From: Actinomycetes bacterium
GTDB lineage: Bacteria; Actinomycetota; Acidimicrobiia; Acidimicrobiales; RAAP-2
Reading direction: 5' to 3'
Assembly: GCA_021810205.1 (NCBI GenBank)
Contig: JAJZJC010000027.1
Location: forward strand, 1 to 37,698
DNA length: 37,698 nucleotides
The notes beneath the pieces were generated by a model that did no database searches, had not been told where the DNA came from, and was given only the letters and a program-made list of their open reading frames with translations. The translations under genes and the position numbers were made by a program. The number at the start of each line of letters is the position of its first letter. The first letter of the stretch is position 1. Of this stretch, positions 15,931 to 24,480 are shown piece after piece.

Positions 15931-16326
15931 ATGGACGAGGCGGTGAGCGGTGATGTCGAGGTGACAGTGGGCGTCGAGGTGGCCCAGGACGACGGTCGGG
16001 CCATGGCCACGCTGAGCGACGACGAGCGCGCCGGGCGCCTGGCCGCCCTTCAGGGACTCATCGACCTGATGCGCCCAGCGGTGCAGGCCGACGGCGGTGA
16101 CCTCGTGCTGCTGAGCGCGGATGTCGAGACTGGCGTCGTGGAGGTGCAGCTACAAGGTGCGTGCAGCTCGTGCGCCATCAGCTCCGCCACCCTCCAGGGC
16201 GGGGTGGAGCGGATCCTGCGAGACCGTCTGCCGTGGATCACCGAGGTCGGCGGCGGCGTCACAGAAGACATCGACTTCTACGAGAGCGCCACCCTCGGCC
16301 AGGGCGGATACGTCCCTCGGTTCTGA
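15931..16326 (+). CDS. NifU C-terminal-domain Fe-S cluster scaffold protein
   Basis: 131 residues from ATG 15931; ATG 15922 is an alternative three codons earlier. CACAAT lies 7 bases before 15931, again a leaderless layout, and GGAAGG could instead serve as a ribosome site. LQGLIDLMRPAVQADGGDLVLLS starts the NifU-like domain, and GACSSCAISSATLQGGVERIL carries its CxxC that holds a transient [4Fe-4S] cluster between two subunits. It delivers clusters to target enzymes in the cytoplasm. A 35-residue acidic N-terminal extension precedes the domain. Confidence 0.88.
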   Translation: MDEAVSGDVEVTVGVEVAQDDGRAMATLSDDERAGRLAALQGLIDLMRPAVQADGGDLVLLSADVETGVVEVQLQGACSSCAISSATLQGGVERILRDRLPWITEVGGGVTEDIDFYESATLGQGGYVPRF

Positions 16327-16342
16327 CGCTGCCCTGAGCGGG

Positions 16343-16372
16343 GTCGCTCTGCTCGAGGTTGCGCAGAGCGAC
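16343..16372. terminator. Bidirectional hairpin terminator
   Basis: GTCGCTCTGC and GCAGAGCGAC form a perfect 10-bp stem with a 10-base loop, between the convergent NifU-like and acyl-CoA dehydrogenase genes. Flanking TGACG/CGTCA can extend it. Confidence 0.7.
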
Positions 16373-16373
16373 G

Positions 16374-17612
16374 TCAGCCGGCCGGCTTCGGCTCCTTGGG
16401 CAGCCCCAGCACCCGCTCACCGACGATGTTGCGCTGGATCTCCGCCGTCCCTCCCCAGATCGTCTCGGAACGCGAGAAGAAGAAGGACGCCTGCAACTCG
16501 TCGACGGGGTAGTCGGCGCGCCCGCGCCGGGCGTTCGCGCGGCCGCCGCTGAGCTCGACTCCAGACGGGTCGCCGCGCAAGACCTGACCGTCCATGCCGA
16601 GAATGTCGATCGCCAGCTCCATCGTCCTGCGGTGGGTCTCGGACCAGTGCATCTTGTTGCAAGCGGCGAGCTTGGCGGCGTGGTGCGTGCCGTGGAGCGC
16701 GTCGGTGAGCGTTCGCAGGCCGTTGATCTGCATGAGCTTCACCTCGCTCCATGCCGTCGCCAGGCGCTGGCGGACGAGCGGGTCTTGGTCCCTTCCCCTC
16801 CCCTTCGCCTCGACGATGATCTTGTCGAGCTCGGCGGCGAAGCGCCGGTAGCCGGTGGTTGCGGACGTGCCGCGCTCGAAGCCGAGCGTGGTCATCGCCA
16901 CCTTCCAGCCGTTGTTGACTCCTCCTAGCACGTTGTCCTTCGGGCACCGGGCGTCGGTGAAGAAGACCTCGTTGAACTCCGCCGAGCCGTCGATCTGCGC
17001 AATCGGGCGCACTTCGACGCCCGGCTGCCTCATTGGCACGAGGAGGTAGGAGATGCCCGCGTGCTTCTCGGCGCCGGGATCCGTGCGCGCGAGCAGGAAC
17101 ATGTAGTCGGCGTAGTGGGCCTGGGTGGTCCAGACCTTTTGGCCGTTGATGACCCACTCGTCGCCGTCGAGCACGGCGCGGGTCTCGAGCGACGCGAGAT
17201 CGCTCCCTGCGTCGGGCTCGGAGAACCCCTGGCACCACAGCGTGGAGCCGTCGAGGATGCCCGGGATGAAGATGCGCTTCTGCTCCTCGGTGCCCCACTG
17301 CAGGATCGTGGGGCCGACCAAGGTGTCCCCGAAGAAGTCGGCGCGCAGTGGCACCCCTGCGCGCGCGAACTCCTCGGTCAGGATCACCTGCTCGAGCAGG
17401 CTGAGGCCCTTGCCGCCGTACTCGGTCGGCCAGCTCGCGCAGATCCACCCGCCCGAGAAGAGCTTCTTCGTCCACTCCTGGTCGAACCGGCGCCGCTGTT
17501 CGACGTCCATCGAGAACCCCGGTGCGCCCCAGCCCTTGGGCAGGTTGGTCTCGAGCCACCGACGGATCTCGGCGCGGAGCTCCTCTGCCTCGGGCGGGTA
17601 GGCGAGATCCAT
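16374..17612 (-). CDS. Acyl-CoA dehydrogenase
   Basis: 412 residues from ATG 17612; the track's longer frame to 18248 overlaps the divergent gene. It has the three ACAD parts: N-terminal helices with WICASWPTEYGGKGLSLLEQVILTEEFARAG, a central beta domain with CQGFSEPDAGSDLASLETRA and WVINGQKVWTTQAHYADYMF (FAD and substrate contacts), and the C-terminal helical domain ending SETIWGGTAEIQRNIVGERVLGLP. It oxidises an acyl-CoA at C2-C3 and passes electrons to ETF. Chain-length or steroid/hopanoid specificity cannot be told. A leaderless -10 (TAGTCT) precedes the ATG by 7 bases. Confidence 0.92.
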   Translation of the reverse strand: MDLAYPPEAEELRAEIRRWLETNLPKGWGAPGFSMDVEQRRRFDQEWTKKLFSGGWICASWPTEYGGKGLSLLEQVILTEEFARAGVPLRADFFGDTLVGPTILQWGTEEQKRIFIPGILDGSTLWCQGFSEPDAGSDLASLETRAVLDGDEWVINGQKVWTTQAHYADYMFLLARTDPGAEKHAGISYLLVPMRQPGVEVRPIAQIDGSAEFNEVFFTDARCPKDNVLGGVNNGWKVAMTTLGFERGTSATTGYRRFAAELDKIIVEAKGRGRDQDPLVRQRLATAWSEVKLMQINGLRTLTDALHGTHHAAKLAACNKMHWSETHRRTMELAIDILGMDGQVLRGDPSGVELSGGRANARRGRADYPVDELQASFFFSRSETIWGGTAEIQRNIVGERVLGLPKEPKPAG

Positions 17613-17619
17613 GGCGGGG

Positions 17620-17625
17620 AGACTA
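17620..17625 (-). promoter_or_regulatory. -10 box of the acyl-CoA dehydrogenase gene (leaderless)
   Basis: On the minus strand TAGTCT is followed by CCCCGCC and then ATG. Confidence 0.45.
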
Positions 17626-17680
17626 CCGGCACGTCCTTGCGACCCGTAGCGGGTCGTCGCAGTCGGTGCTCGTCGCGCGC

Positions 17681-17686
17681 TACCGT
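17681..17686 (+). promoter_or_regulatory. -10 box of the MgtE-N/CBS gene (leaderless)
   Basis: TACCGT is followed by 7 bases and GTG 17694. The divergent acyl-CoA dehydrogenase -10 is about 55 bases away, so the two -35 regions are close together. Confidence 0.45.
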
Positions 17687-17693
17687 TCGGGCG

Positions 17694-18968
17694 GTGACCG
17701 CCACCGCAGTGGCCGTACGGATCGTCCACTTCTCCGATGTGGTGAAACGCCCGCTTGTCGATGCGGCCGGGGATCGCATCGGGCGTATCGAAGACCTGGT
17801 CGTCCGCCTCGGTGCTCCCCACCCGCCCGTCGTCGGTGCGGTAGTCCGCATCGGTGGACGCGATCTCTTCGTCGGCATCGCCTGGATCAGCGGCCTCGGT
17901 GAGCGGCGCTTGGAGTTCACGGGCAACCGAGTCGACCTGCGGCGCTTCGAGCGTCGGCCGGGCGAGCTGCTCCTCGGCCGGGACCTGCTCGCCCGCCACC
18001 TCATCAACGTGGCGGGCGGTCGCCTGATTCGTGCGAACGAGATCGAGCTTGCCAAGGTCAGTGCCACCTGGGAGGTGATCGGCGTCGACCCGTCGAGCCA
18101 CGGGGTCGTGCGCCGCCTCCTGCGCGGCCATCTTTGGTCCGGAGGGGAACCGGGGCCGGTGGTCGACTGGGAGAGCATCGAGCCCTTCGTGGCCCACGTG
18201 CCGACCGCCCGGCTCAGGATCCCGTACCGCAAGCTCGCCCGCTTGCACCCCGCGCAGATCGCCGACCTCGTCGAAGCGGCGTCACACGAAGAGGGCGAGG
18301 AGATCATCGAGGCGGTGGGTGCCGACAGGGAGCTCGAGGCGGACGTCTTCGAGGAGCTGGACCCCGAGCACCAGGTCGAGTTCCTCGAGTCCCGCTCCGA
18401 CGCGGACGCCGCCCGTCTGCTCGCCTCGATGGCCCCTGACGACGCCGCCGATCTCATCATGGAGGCCGACCAGGATCGCCGGCTGCGCCTTCTCGAGGCG
18501 CTGCCCCAGCCGCAGCGGCGAAAGGTGCGCCTGCTGCTCAGCTACAACCCCGAGACCGCCGGCGGGCTCATGAGCCCGGACTTCGTCTCCCTCCCCGAGA
18601 CGGCGACGGTGTCGGAAGCGCTCGCCGCCGTGCGCCACAGCTCGGCACCGCCAGAGTCCCTCCACGTCGTGTTCGCTGTACGCGACGACGGCACGGTGAG
18701 CGGCTCGGCGTCCATCGTGGCACTGCTCCGTGCCCCCAGCCAAGCCACGCTGGCGAGCGTCGTGCGCCCGATCCCTGCTCACCTGCATCCTGATTGGGAC
18801 TTGGGGGCGACGGTGCGCAAGATGTCCGACTTCAACCTGATGGTGGCACCGGTGCTCGATGTAGAGCACGCGCACATTCTCGGTATCGTGACGGTCGACG
18901 ACGTGCTCGAGCTGTTGCTGCCCACGGGGTGGCGCCGGGACTTCGGCACGATGTCGCCCGAGGACTGA
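17694..18968 (+). CDS. PRC-barrel / MgtE N-terminal / CBS-domain protein, Mg2+-sensor-like
   Basis: 424 residues, all soluble. Residues about 10-90 look like a PRC barrel (PLVDAAGDRIGRIEDLVVRLG). From about 190 the MgtE N-terminal helical superhelix appears (LHPAQIADLVEAAS, EEIIEAVGADRELEADVFEELDPEHQVEFLE, MAPDDAADLIME, RRKVRLLLSYNPETAGGLMSPDF). Two CBS halves follow (TVSEALAAVRH, LGIVTVDDVLELLLP). In MgtE this cytoplasmic part senses Mg2+ and gates the pore, but here the membrane pore is absent. The next gene is an NRAMP-type transporter, so the protein probably regulates it in trans. The gene starts without a leader; the transporter follows after 249 bases. Confidence 0.85.
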   Translation: MTATAVAVRIVHFSDVVKRPLVDAAGDRIGRIEDLVVRLGAPHPPVVGAVVRIGGRDLFVGIAWISGLGERRLEFTGNRVDLRRFERRPGELLLGRDLLARHLINVAGGRLIRANEIELAKVSATWEVIGVDPSSHGVVRRLLRGHLWSGGEPGPVVDWESIEPFVAHVPTARLRIPYRKLARLHPAQIADLVEAASHEEGEEIIEAVGADRELEADVFEELDPEHQVEFLESRSDADAARLLASMAPDDAADLIMEADQDRRLRLLEALPQPQRRKVRLLLSYNPETAGGLMSPDFVSLPETATVSEALAAVRHSSAPPESLHVVFAVRDDGTVSGSASIVALLRAPSQATLASVVRPIPAHLHPDWDLGATVRKMSDFNLMVAPVLDVEHAHILGIVTVDDVLELLLPTGWRRDFGTMSPED

Positions 18969-19217
18969 CCAGATCGAGGTCAGCCAGACAGTGACAAGAC
19001 AGTGACCAGATCAAGACAGTGACCAGAACGATGGAACCCCCACATACACGGTGCACGGCGCCGGCACGGCGCCGTGTCCCGATGGGACCGACGAGCGGAC
19101 CGCCCTGCCGGCGGGCCGTGCGCACGCCCTCACCAGGGCCGACGCGGGCTCACTGACCCCGCTGCGGCCGGGAGCGTGCGCGCACGCCCCCGGCACGACA
19201 GCGAAGGGAGGTGAGCA
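18969..19217 (+). promoter_or_regulatory. Repeat-containing upstream region and structured leader of the NRAMP gene
   Basis: The first part has AGACAGTGAC three times (18986, 18997, 19014), interleaved with two copies of GACCAGATC, which look like protein-binding sites. After about 19040 the sequence can fold into a row of stems: CACGGCGCC/GGCGCCGTG (19054-19076), CCGCC/GGCGG, GCCCT/AGGGC, GCGGG/CCCGC, and a long stem 19167-19194 (GCCGGG-A-GCGTG with CACGC-C-CCCGGC). The last stem ends 14 bases before the GGAGGTG ribosome site. The sequence does not match the M-box or yybP-ykoY cores I know, so it may be a new metal-responsive leader or simply structured GC-rich DNA. Confidence 0.5.
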
Positions 19218-20891
19218 GTGGCAAGGATCGAGACAGCCGCAGGGACAGGCGAGGTGCGGCCCGCCGGCGACGAATGGGCAGCACCAGAGGACTCGGCCGT
19301 CCTCGACGAGGCGCACCTGGGCGATATCCAGGGAGCCTTCGGCACCATCCGCCTGCGCGACAGCGACGCCCGCACCTCGTGGAAGCGGCGGCTCCTCACG
19401 CTGCTCGCGATCCTCGGTCCGGGCATCATCGTCATGGTCGGGGACAACGACGCCGGCGGGGTCGCCACCTATGCCCAGGCGGCGCAGAACTACGGGCTCA
19501 CGTTGCTGTGGACCCTGCCACTGCTGATCCCCGTCCTCGTCGTGAACCAGGAGATGGTGGTGCGCCTCGGCGCGGTCACCGGCGTCGGGCACGCCCGCCT
19601 CATCAACGAGCGCTTCGGCAAGTTCTGGGGCGCATTCAGCGTCGGCGATCTGTTCATCTTGAACTTCCTCACGATCATGACCGAGTTCATCGGGGTGAGC
19701 CTCTCCCTCGGCTACTTCGGCGTCAGCCCCTACGTCTCCGTGCCCATCGCCGCTGGTGCGCTGATCGCGATGACGGCGACGGGGAGCTTCCGGCGCTGGG
19801 AGCGCTTCATGTTCGTGTTCATCTTCGCGAACTTCCTCGTGATCCCGTTGGCCGTCTTCAGGCACCCGCGCGCGTCGGCGTTCTTCCACGGTCTCGCCGT
19901 GCCCGGTGTGCACGGAGGGTTCACCTCCACTGCGGTGCTGCTCGTGATCGCGATCGTGGGGACGACCGTCGCGCCGTGGCAGCTGTTCTTCCAGCAGTCC
20001 AACATCGTCGACAAGCGCATCACCCCTCGCTGGATCAGCTATGAGCGAGCGGACACGGTGATCGGATCGGTGGTCACGGTCGTCTCCGCCTCGCTCATCA
20101 TGGCCGTCGTCGCCGCGGCCTTCACCGGCCACTCTCCCTTCGGGCACTTCAAGAACGCTGAGGCCGTCGCCCAGGGGCTCTCGCGCTTCGTCGGTCACAG
20201 CGCTGGGGCGCTGTTCGCCATCGTCCTATTGAACGCGTCGCTGATCGGCGCGGCCTCGGTGACGCTCGCGACCTCCTACGCGTTCGGTGACGTCTTCGGC
20301 ATGCGGCACTCGCTCCACCGCAGCTTCCGGGACGCCAAGGTCTTCTACGCGACGTTCGGCGCGATGGTGGTCGTGGCGGCAGGCATCGTCCTCATCCCGC
20401 ACCTCACACTCGGCCTTGTGACGACCGGCGTCCAAGCGCTCGCCGGGGTGCTGCTGCCGAGCGCGACGGTCTTCCTCCTGCTCCTTTGCAACGACAAGGA
20501 GGTGCTCGGGCCATGGGTCAACCGCCCGTGGCTCAACTGCGTCGCCTTCGTCATCGTGTCGATCCTTCTCGCCCTCTCGCTCGTGCTCATGGCAACGACC
20601 ATGTTCCCGAACATCGACATCACTGCGTTGCTCGAGGGGATGGGCGCCGTGCTGCTTGCCACCTATGCGGTGGGAGGACTCGGCTACTGGCGGGTCCTTC
20701 GGCAGCGGCCACCCGAGCCTCCCGTGCCGAGGGTGCGGCGCGAGCACTGGCGGATGCCGCCGCTCGCCCGCCTTGAGCGCCCGGTGTGGTCGCGCGGTCG
20801 CCGTGTGGCGATGTACTCGCTGCGCGGCTACCTCGTGCTCGCAGTCGTCCTCTTGGCCGTGAAGGCGCTCCAACTCGGCTTGCACAAGTGA
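19218..20891 (+). CDS. NRAMP-family divalent-metal transporter, atypical (possibly Mg2+)
   Basis: 557 residues with about 11-12 membrane helices, GTG start with GGAGGTGA upstream. The scaffold is NRAMP: LLAILGPGIIVMVGDNDAGG in helix 1, long alternating helices and a conserved VAPWQLFFQQSN in helix 6. The metal-site motifs differ from standard Mn/Fe NRAMPs: helix 1 has DNDAG instead of DPGN and helix 6 has APWQ rather than the MPH-type segment. Paired with an MgtE-N/CBS protein, this suggests Mg2+ or another hard divalent ion. A basic 50-residue loop (RVRREHWRMPPLARLERPVWSRGRR) precedes the last helix. Cytoplasmic-membrane importer, probably H+-linked. Confidence 0.85.
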   Translation: MARIETAAGTGEVRPAGDEWAAPEDSAVLDEAHLGDIQGAFGTIRLRDSDARTSWKRRLLTLLAILGPGIIVMVGDNDAGGVATYAQAAQNYGLTLLWTLPLLIPVLVVNQEMVVRLGAVTGVGHARLINERFGKFWGAFSVGDLFILNFLTIMTEFIGVSLSLGYFGVSPYVSVPIAAGALIAMTATGSFRRWERFMFVFIFANFLVIPLAVFRHPRASAFFHGLAVPGVHGGFTSTAVLLVIAIVGTTVAPWQLFFQQSNIVDKRITPRWISYERADTVIGSVVTVVSASLIMAVVAAAFTGHSPFGHFKNAEAVAQGLSRFVGHSAGALFAIVLLNASLIGAASVTLATSYAFGDVFGMRHSLHRSFRDAKVFYATFGAMVVVAAGIVLIPHLTLGLVTTGVQALAGVLLPSATVFLLLLCNDKEVLGPWVNRPWLNCVAFVIVSILLALSLVLMATTMFPNIDITALLEGMGAVLLATYAVGGLGYWRVLRQRPPEPPVPRVRREHWRMPPLARLERPVWSRGRRVAMYSLRGYLVLAVVLLAVKALQLGLHK

Positions 20892-20992
20892 CGAGTGCGG
20901 CACGAACCAGGGATCGGCGTTTGCGCATCGGGCGCGCAGCGGGGAAGGCTTTGCGCTCATGACGCTGCCAGGACGCACGGGGAGCGCCCCGC

Positions 20993-22444
20993 TTGGGTGA
21001 CGACGTGCGCGTGACGTGGCGGAGGGTCCGTGAGTCGTGGGCGCGCTCTGCTGCCATCGAACTGCCTCTCGCCGTCCCTGCCCAGCCACCCGCGCCAGGC
21101 TGCCTGAGGGTCGCCTTTCTCGTCTATCGCGGCAACCCCCAATGCGGCGGCCAAGGGGTGTACACCAGGCACCTCACGCGAGAGCTCGTGGCAATGGGTC
21201 ACTCGGTGACCGTCTTCGCGGGCCAGCCCTGGCCCCAGCTGGACCCGGGCGTCGGTTTCGTGCCCCTGCCCGGGCTCGACCTGTACCGCGACCCGGATCC
21301 CTTCAGGATCCCCCACCCGCGCGAGCTCCACGACCTCGCCGCCGCCGTCGAGCTCGGTGTGATGCTCACCGCCGGCTTCGGCGAGCCGCTGGCGTTCTCC
21401 ATGCGTGCACGTCGGGTACTGCGCTCGCGGCGCGGGCAGTTCGACCTCGTCCACGACAACCAATGCCTCGGCACCGGGATGCTCGGGATCTTGGGGGACG
21501 GTTGGCCGCTCCTCACGACGCTGCACCATCCGATCACCGTCGACCGCCAGCTCGCCCTGGGGCACGCGACGACCCCGTGGCAGCGAGCGACGACCCGCCG
21601 GTGGTTCGGGTTCCTGCGCATGCAGACGCGCGTGGCGCGCCGGCTGCCGGCGATCGTGACCGTGTCGCGCTCATCGGCGACCGACATCGCCGCGCAGATG
21701 GGCGTGGCTCCCGAGCGGATGACCGTCGTGCCCGTGGGCGTGGACCACACCGTGTTTCGCCCCCAGCCCGACGTCGCTGCCGTCCCGGGCCGGCTCATGG
21801 TGACCTCCTCGAGCGACGTGCCAATGAAAGGGCTCGTGCCCCTCTTGGAGGCGCTGTCCCTCCTGCGTGCCGATCGGGATGTCGAGCTGGTCGTGGTGGG
21901 CAAGCCGCGGGAGGGCGGAAGAGTGGACCGTGCGATCGAGCGGCTCGGGCTTCGCGACGTCGTGCGTTGCGTGAGCGGCATCAGCGACGAGGAGCTGGCG
22001 CGCTGCTATGCGCAGGCGCAGGTGGCGATCGTGCCGTCGCTGTACGAGGGATTCTCGCTCCCGGCGATCGAGGCCATGGCCTGCGGGGTCCCGGTCGTCG
22101 CGACGACCGGCGGCGCGCTGCCCGAGGTGGTCGGGCGCAGCGGGGAGACTGGCGTCCTGGTGCCACCGAACGACCCCCTGGCGCTCGCCCGAGCGATCGC
22201 CGGGCTCCTCGACGATCCCGCCGCGAGAGCACGACTCGGCGCGGCAGGGCGCGACCGAGTGCTCGACCGCTTCACGTGGCAGGTCACCGCCATGGGCACG
22301 GCGGCGTGCTACCGGGCTCTCCTCGACACAGGTCCACCGGAGGGTGGTCGAGGCGTCCGAGGAGGGCGGCACCGTCCGCAGGTGGCGCCGTGCGCGACGG
22401 ACCGGTCGCTCGTCACCAGTGCAGCAAAAGGGGCACCGTGCTGA
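20993..22444 (+). CDS. GT4-family glycosyltransferase
   Basis: 483 residues from TTG 20993, with GTG 21005 as an alternative. A Rossmann N-terminal domain begins LRVAFLVYRGNPQCGGQGVYTRHLTREL, with the Gly-rich loop for acceptor and nucleotide sugar. The C-terminal domain has MTVVPVGVDHTVFRP, a KGL-containing loop and EGFSLPAIEAMACGVPVVAT, the E-x7-E motif of retaining GT4 enzymes. It transfers a sugar from an NDP-sugar to an unknown acceptor, on the cytoplasmic side. The last about 40 residues are basic and low-complexity. Its stop overlaps the methyltransferase start (GTGCTGA), so translation is coupled. Confidence 0.9.
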   Translation: MGDDVRVTWRRVRESWARSAAIELPLAVPAQPPAPGCLRVAFLVYRGNPQCGGQGVYTRHLTRELVAMGHSVTVFAGQPWPQLDPGVGFVPLPGLDLYRDPDPFRIPHPRELHDLAAAVELGVMLTAGFGEPLAFSMRARRVLRSRRGQFDLVHDNQCLGTGMLGILGDGWPLLTTLHHPITVDRQLALGHATTPWQRATTRRWFGFLRMQTRVARRLPAIVTVSRSSATDIAAQMGVAPERMTVVPVGVDHTVFRPQPDVAAVPGRLMVTSSSDVPMKGLVPLLEALSLLRADRDVELVVVGKPREGGRVDRAIERLGLRDVVRCVSGISDEELARCYAQAQVAIVPSLYEGFSLPAIEAMACGVPVVATTGGALPEVVGRSGETGVLVPPNDPLALARAIAGLLDDPAARARLGAAGRDRVLDRFTWQVTAMGTAACYRALLDTGPPEGGRGVRGGRHRPQVAPCATDRSLVTSAAKGAPC

Positions 22445-23268
22445 CCGTCGACTACGCGCGCCTGGGTCTTCGCCCCAAAGAGCGCGTCCTCGACCTTGGC
22501 TGCGGGTTCGGGCGGCATGCGTTTGCCGCCGCACGTGCGGGTGGGATGACCGTGGCACTCGACGCGGGCGCGGACGAGGTGAGCGGTGTACGTGCCATGT
22601 TCGCCGCCATGGTGCAAGAGGGAGAGCTCGATCCCGCGACGTCCCGAGCCGCGGCGGTCCGCGGTGACGCGCTGGCCCTTCCCTTCGCCGATGGCGTGTT
22701 CGACCGCGTGATCGCCTCCGAGGTGCTCGAGCACATCGTCGACGACCTGGCGGCGATGTGCGAGCTCGCCCGGGTGCTGCGACCCGGGGGGACGATGGCG
22801 GTGACGGTGCCGAGCGCAGGTCCCGAGCTCGTGAATTGGCTTCTCTCAGACGCCTACCACGACGTTCCCGGTGGCCACGTGCGCATCTACCGCTGGGCGA
22901 CGCTCGTGCGCCGCTTGGGCGCGGCGGGGCTCGAACCGATCGGGCGCCATCGCGCGCACGCGTTGCACTCGCCGTACTGGTGGCTGCGGTGCCTGGTGGG
23001 GCCTACCAACGACGCGCATCCCCTCGTCGCCGCGTACCACCGCCTCTTGGTCTGGGACATCACCGCAGCCCCCACTGTCACGCGGATCGCCGAGCGCGTC
23101 CTGAACCCGCTCGTCGGCAAGAGCCTCGTCGTCTACCTGCGCAAGCCCGCCGACACGAAAGCTCGGGCCGGCACGCTCGTGCGCGACGTCGCCGCCGCCC
23201 GAACAGAGGGTGTCGAGCCGACCCGCACGCCGCCCGCGACGGCCTCGGTGCCGGTGCCGGTGGCATGA
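22438..23268 (+). CDS. Class I SAM-dependent methyltransferase
   Basis: 276 residues from GTG 22438; the longer track frame from 21037 lies over the GT gene. VLDLGCGFGRHAFAAA is the SAM-binding motif I, ALPFADGVFDRVIASEVLEHI gives the UbiE/Methyltransf_11-type motifs, and RVLRPGGTMAVTVP closes the core. An unusual C-terminal part has HSPYWWLRCLVG and membrane-proximal residues. Likely substrate is the glycoside or lipid made by the neighbouring enzymes. The ATGA overlap with the next gene marks a tight operon. Confidence 0.88.
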   Translation: MLTVDYARLGLRPKERVLDLGCGFGRHAFAAARAGGMTVALDAGADEVSGVRAMFAAMVQEGELDPATSRAAAVRGDALALPFADGVFDRVIASEVLEHIVDDLAAMCELARVLRPGGTMAVTVPSAGPELVNWLLSDAYHDVPGGHVRIYRWATLVRRLGAAGLEPIGRHRAHALHSPYWWLRCLVGPTNDAHPLVAAYHRLLVWDITAAPTVTRIAERVLNPLVGKSLVVYLRKPADTKARAGTLVRDVAAARTEGVEPTRTPPATASVPVPVA

Positions 23269-24425
23269 CTTCCGGCGGCGCGCACTGGTCCACCGCCCTC
23301 GTCCCTGAGGTGCCCGGGGTCCTGTCTGCGGACGACGTCTTGGAGAGCGGGCGCGCGATCGCGGCCGTCCAGCGCCCTGACGGGATGATCCCATGGTTCC
23401 CCGGCGGGCACTGCGATCCCTGGAACCACGTCGAGGCGGCGATGGCCCTCACGCTGTGCGGCTTCTTCGACGAGGCAGCGCGGGCGTTCGATTGGCTGCG
23501 GTCCACGCAGCTTGCGGATGGCAGCTGGTTCAACTACTACCTGCCCACCCACGTCGAGGACCCGCGGCTCGACACCAACGTCTGCGCGTACGTGGCCACC
23601 GGCCTGTGGCACCACGCCTGCGCCACCGGCGACCTCACGTTGATCGACAGTCACTGGTCCATGGTCGAGCGCGCCGTCGACTTCGTGCTGCGCTGGCAGC
23701 GGCGCGACGGCTCGGTGTCGTGGTCCCTCGATCCAAGCGGCCGGCCCGAGGGGTACGCGCTGCTCACGGGCTCGTCGTCGATCTATCACAGCCTTCGCTG
23801 CGCGGTCGCGGCTGCCGAGGCCCTCGAGCGACCCCGTCCTGACTGGGAGCTCGCCGCGGGCCGCGTCGGTCATGCCATCGCGCACCACCCCGACGCGTTC
23901 GCGCCCAAGTGCGAGTTCGCCATGGACTGGTACTACCCGGTGCTGTCGGGAGTGCTCGAGGGGGACGTCGCCCGACAGCGGCTTGTCGAGTCGTGGGAGT
24001 CGTTCGTGATGGAGGGCCGAGGGGTGCGTTGCGTCTCGACGAACGACTGGGTGACGGCCGCCGAGACCGCCGAGTGCGCGATCGCGCTCGTTGCCGTGGG
24101 CTTGGCCGACCGTGCGGCTGCGCTGCTGGCCGCGGGTCAGGGACTGCGACTCCTCGACGGCTCCTACTGGACGGGGATGGCGTTCCCCGAGGAGAACACG
24201 TTCCCGGGCGGGGAGCGGACGACGTACACCGCCGCCGCGATGGTGCTGGCGGCCGACGCGCTCTGCGGCGCGAGCGGTGCGGCGGGGCTGTTCGTGGGCG
24301 GGCTCATTCCACGCGCACTCGACCTCGCCGAGCCGTGGTGCCGTGACGAGTTCGCCCTGTGCAGCTCCAGCGCAGAGGGCTCCAGCGCAGAGGGCACCAG
24401 CGCAGAGGGCACCAGCGCGCACTAG
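23265..24425 (+). CDS. Alpha/alpha-toroid protein (prenyltransferase/terpene-cyclase- or glycosidase-like)
   Basis: 386 residues from ATG 23265, overlapping the methyltransferase stop by four bases. Repeating helical hairpins with QRPDGMIPWFPGGHCDPWNHVEAAMAL, QLADGSWFNYYLP and WQRRDGSVSWSLD look like QW-type or glucoamylase-like toroid repeats. Similar proteins are often labelled prenyltransferase, but the DGSVSW and HCDPWNHVEA segments also fit a six-hairpin glycosidase. I cannot decide. Acidic and aromatic residues line the repeats, so it is probably an enzyme on glycan or isoprenoid. The C-terminus ends in SSAEGTSAEG repeats. Confidence 0.65.
   Translation: MTSGGAHWSTALVPEVPGVLSADDVLESGRAIAAVQRPDGMIPWFPGGHCDPWNHVEAAMALTLCGFFDEAARAFDWLRSTQLADGSWFNYYLPTHVEDPRLDTNVCAYVATGLWHHACATGDLTLIDSHWSMVERAVDFVLRWQRRDGSVSWSLDPSGRPEGYALLTGSSSIYHSLRCAVAAAEALERPRPDWELAAGRVGHAIAHHPDAFAPKCEFAMDWYYPVLSGVLEGDVARQRLVESWESFVMEGRGVRCVSTNDWVTAAETAECAIALVAVGLADRAAALLAAGQGLRLLDGSYWTGMAFPEENTFPGGERTTYTAAAMVLAADALCGASGAAGLFVGGLIPRALDLAEPWCRDEFALCSSSAEGSSAEGTSAEGTSAH
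24367..24411 (+). repeat. Three 15-bp tandem repeats in the toroid-protein gene
   Basis: CCAGCGCAGAGGGC(T/A) is repeated three times with one base changing, followed by a partial fourth copy. It encodes the SSAEG/TSAEG tail just before the stop and keeps frame. Confidence 0.85.
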
Positions 24426-24480
24426 CGAGCAGTCACCGTCATGGGTCGAACGCGCACGCCGCGGGTAGAGGGCTCGGCGC

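Noticed and set aside
16374-18248. Longer acyl-CoA dehydrogenase with a 212-residue N-terminal extension
   Set aside because: The extension is antisense to the MgtE-N/CBS gene; ATG 17612 has a fitting -10 and gives the usual family length.
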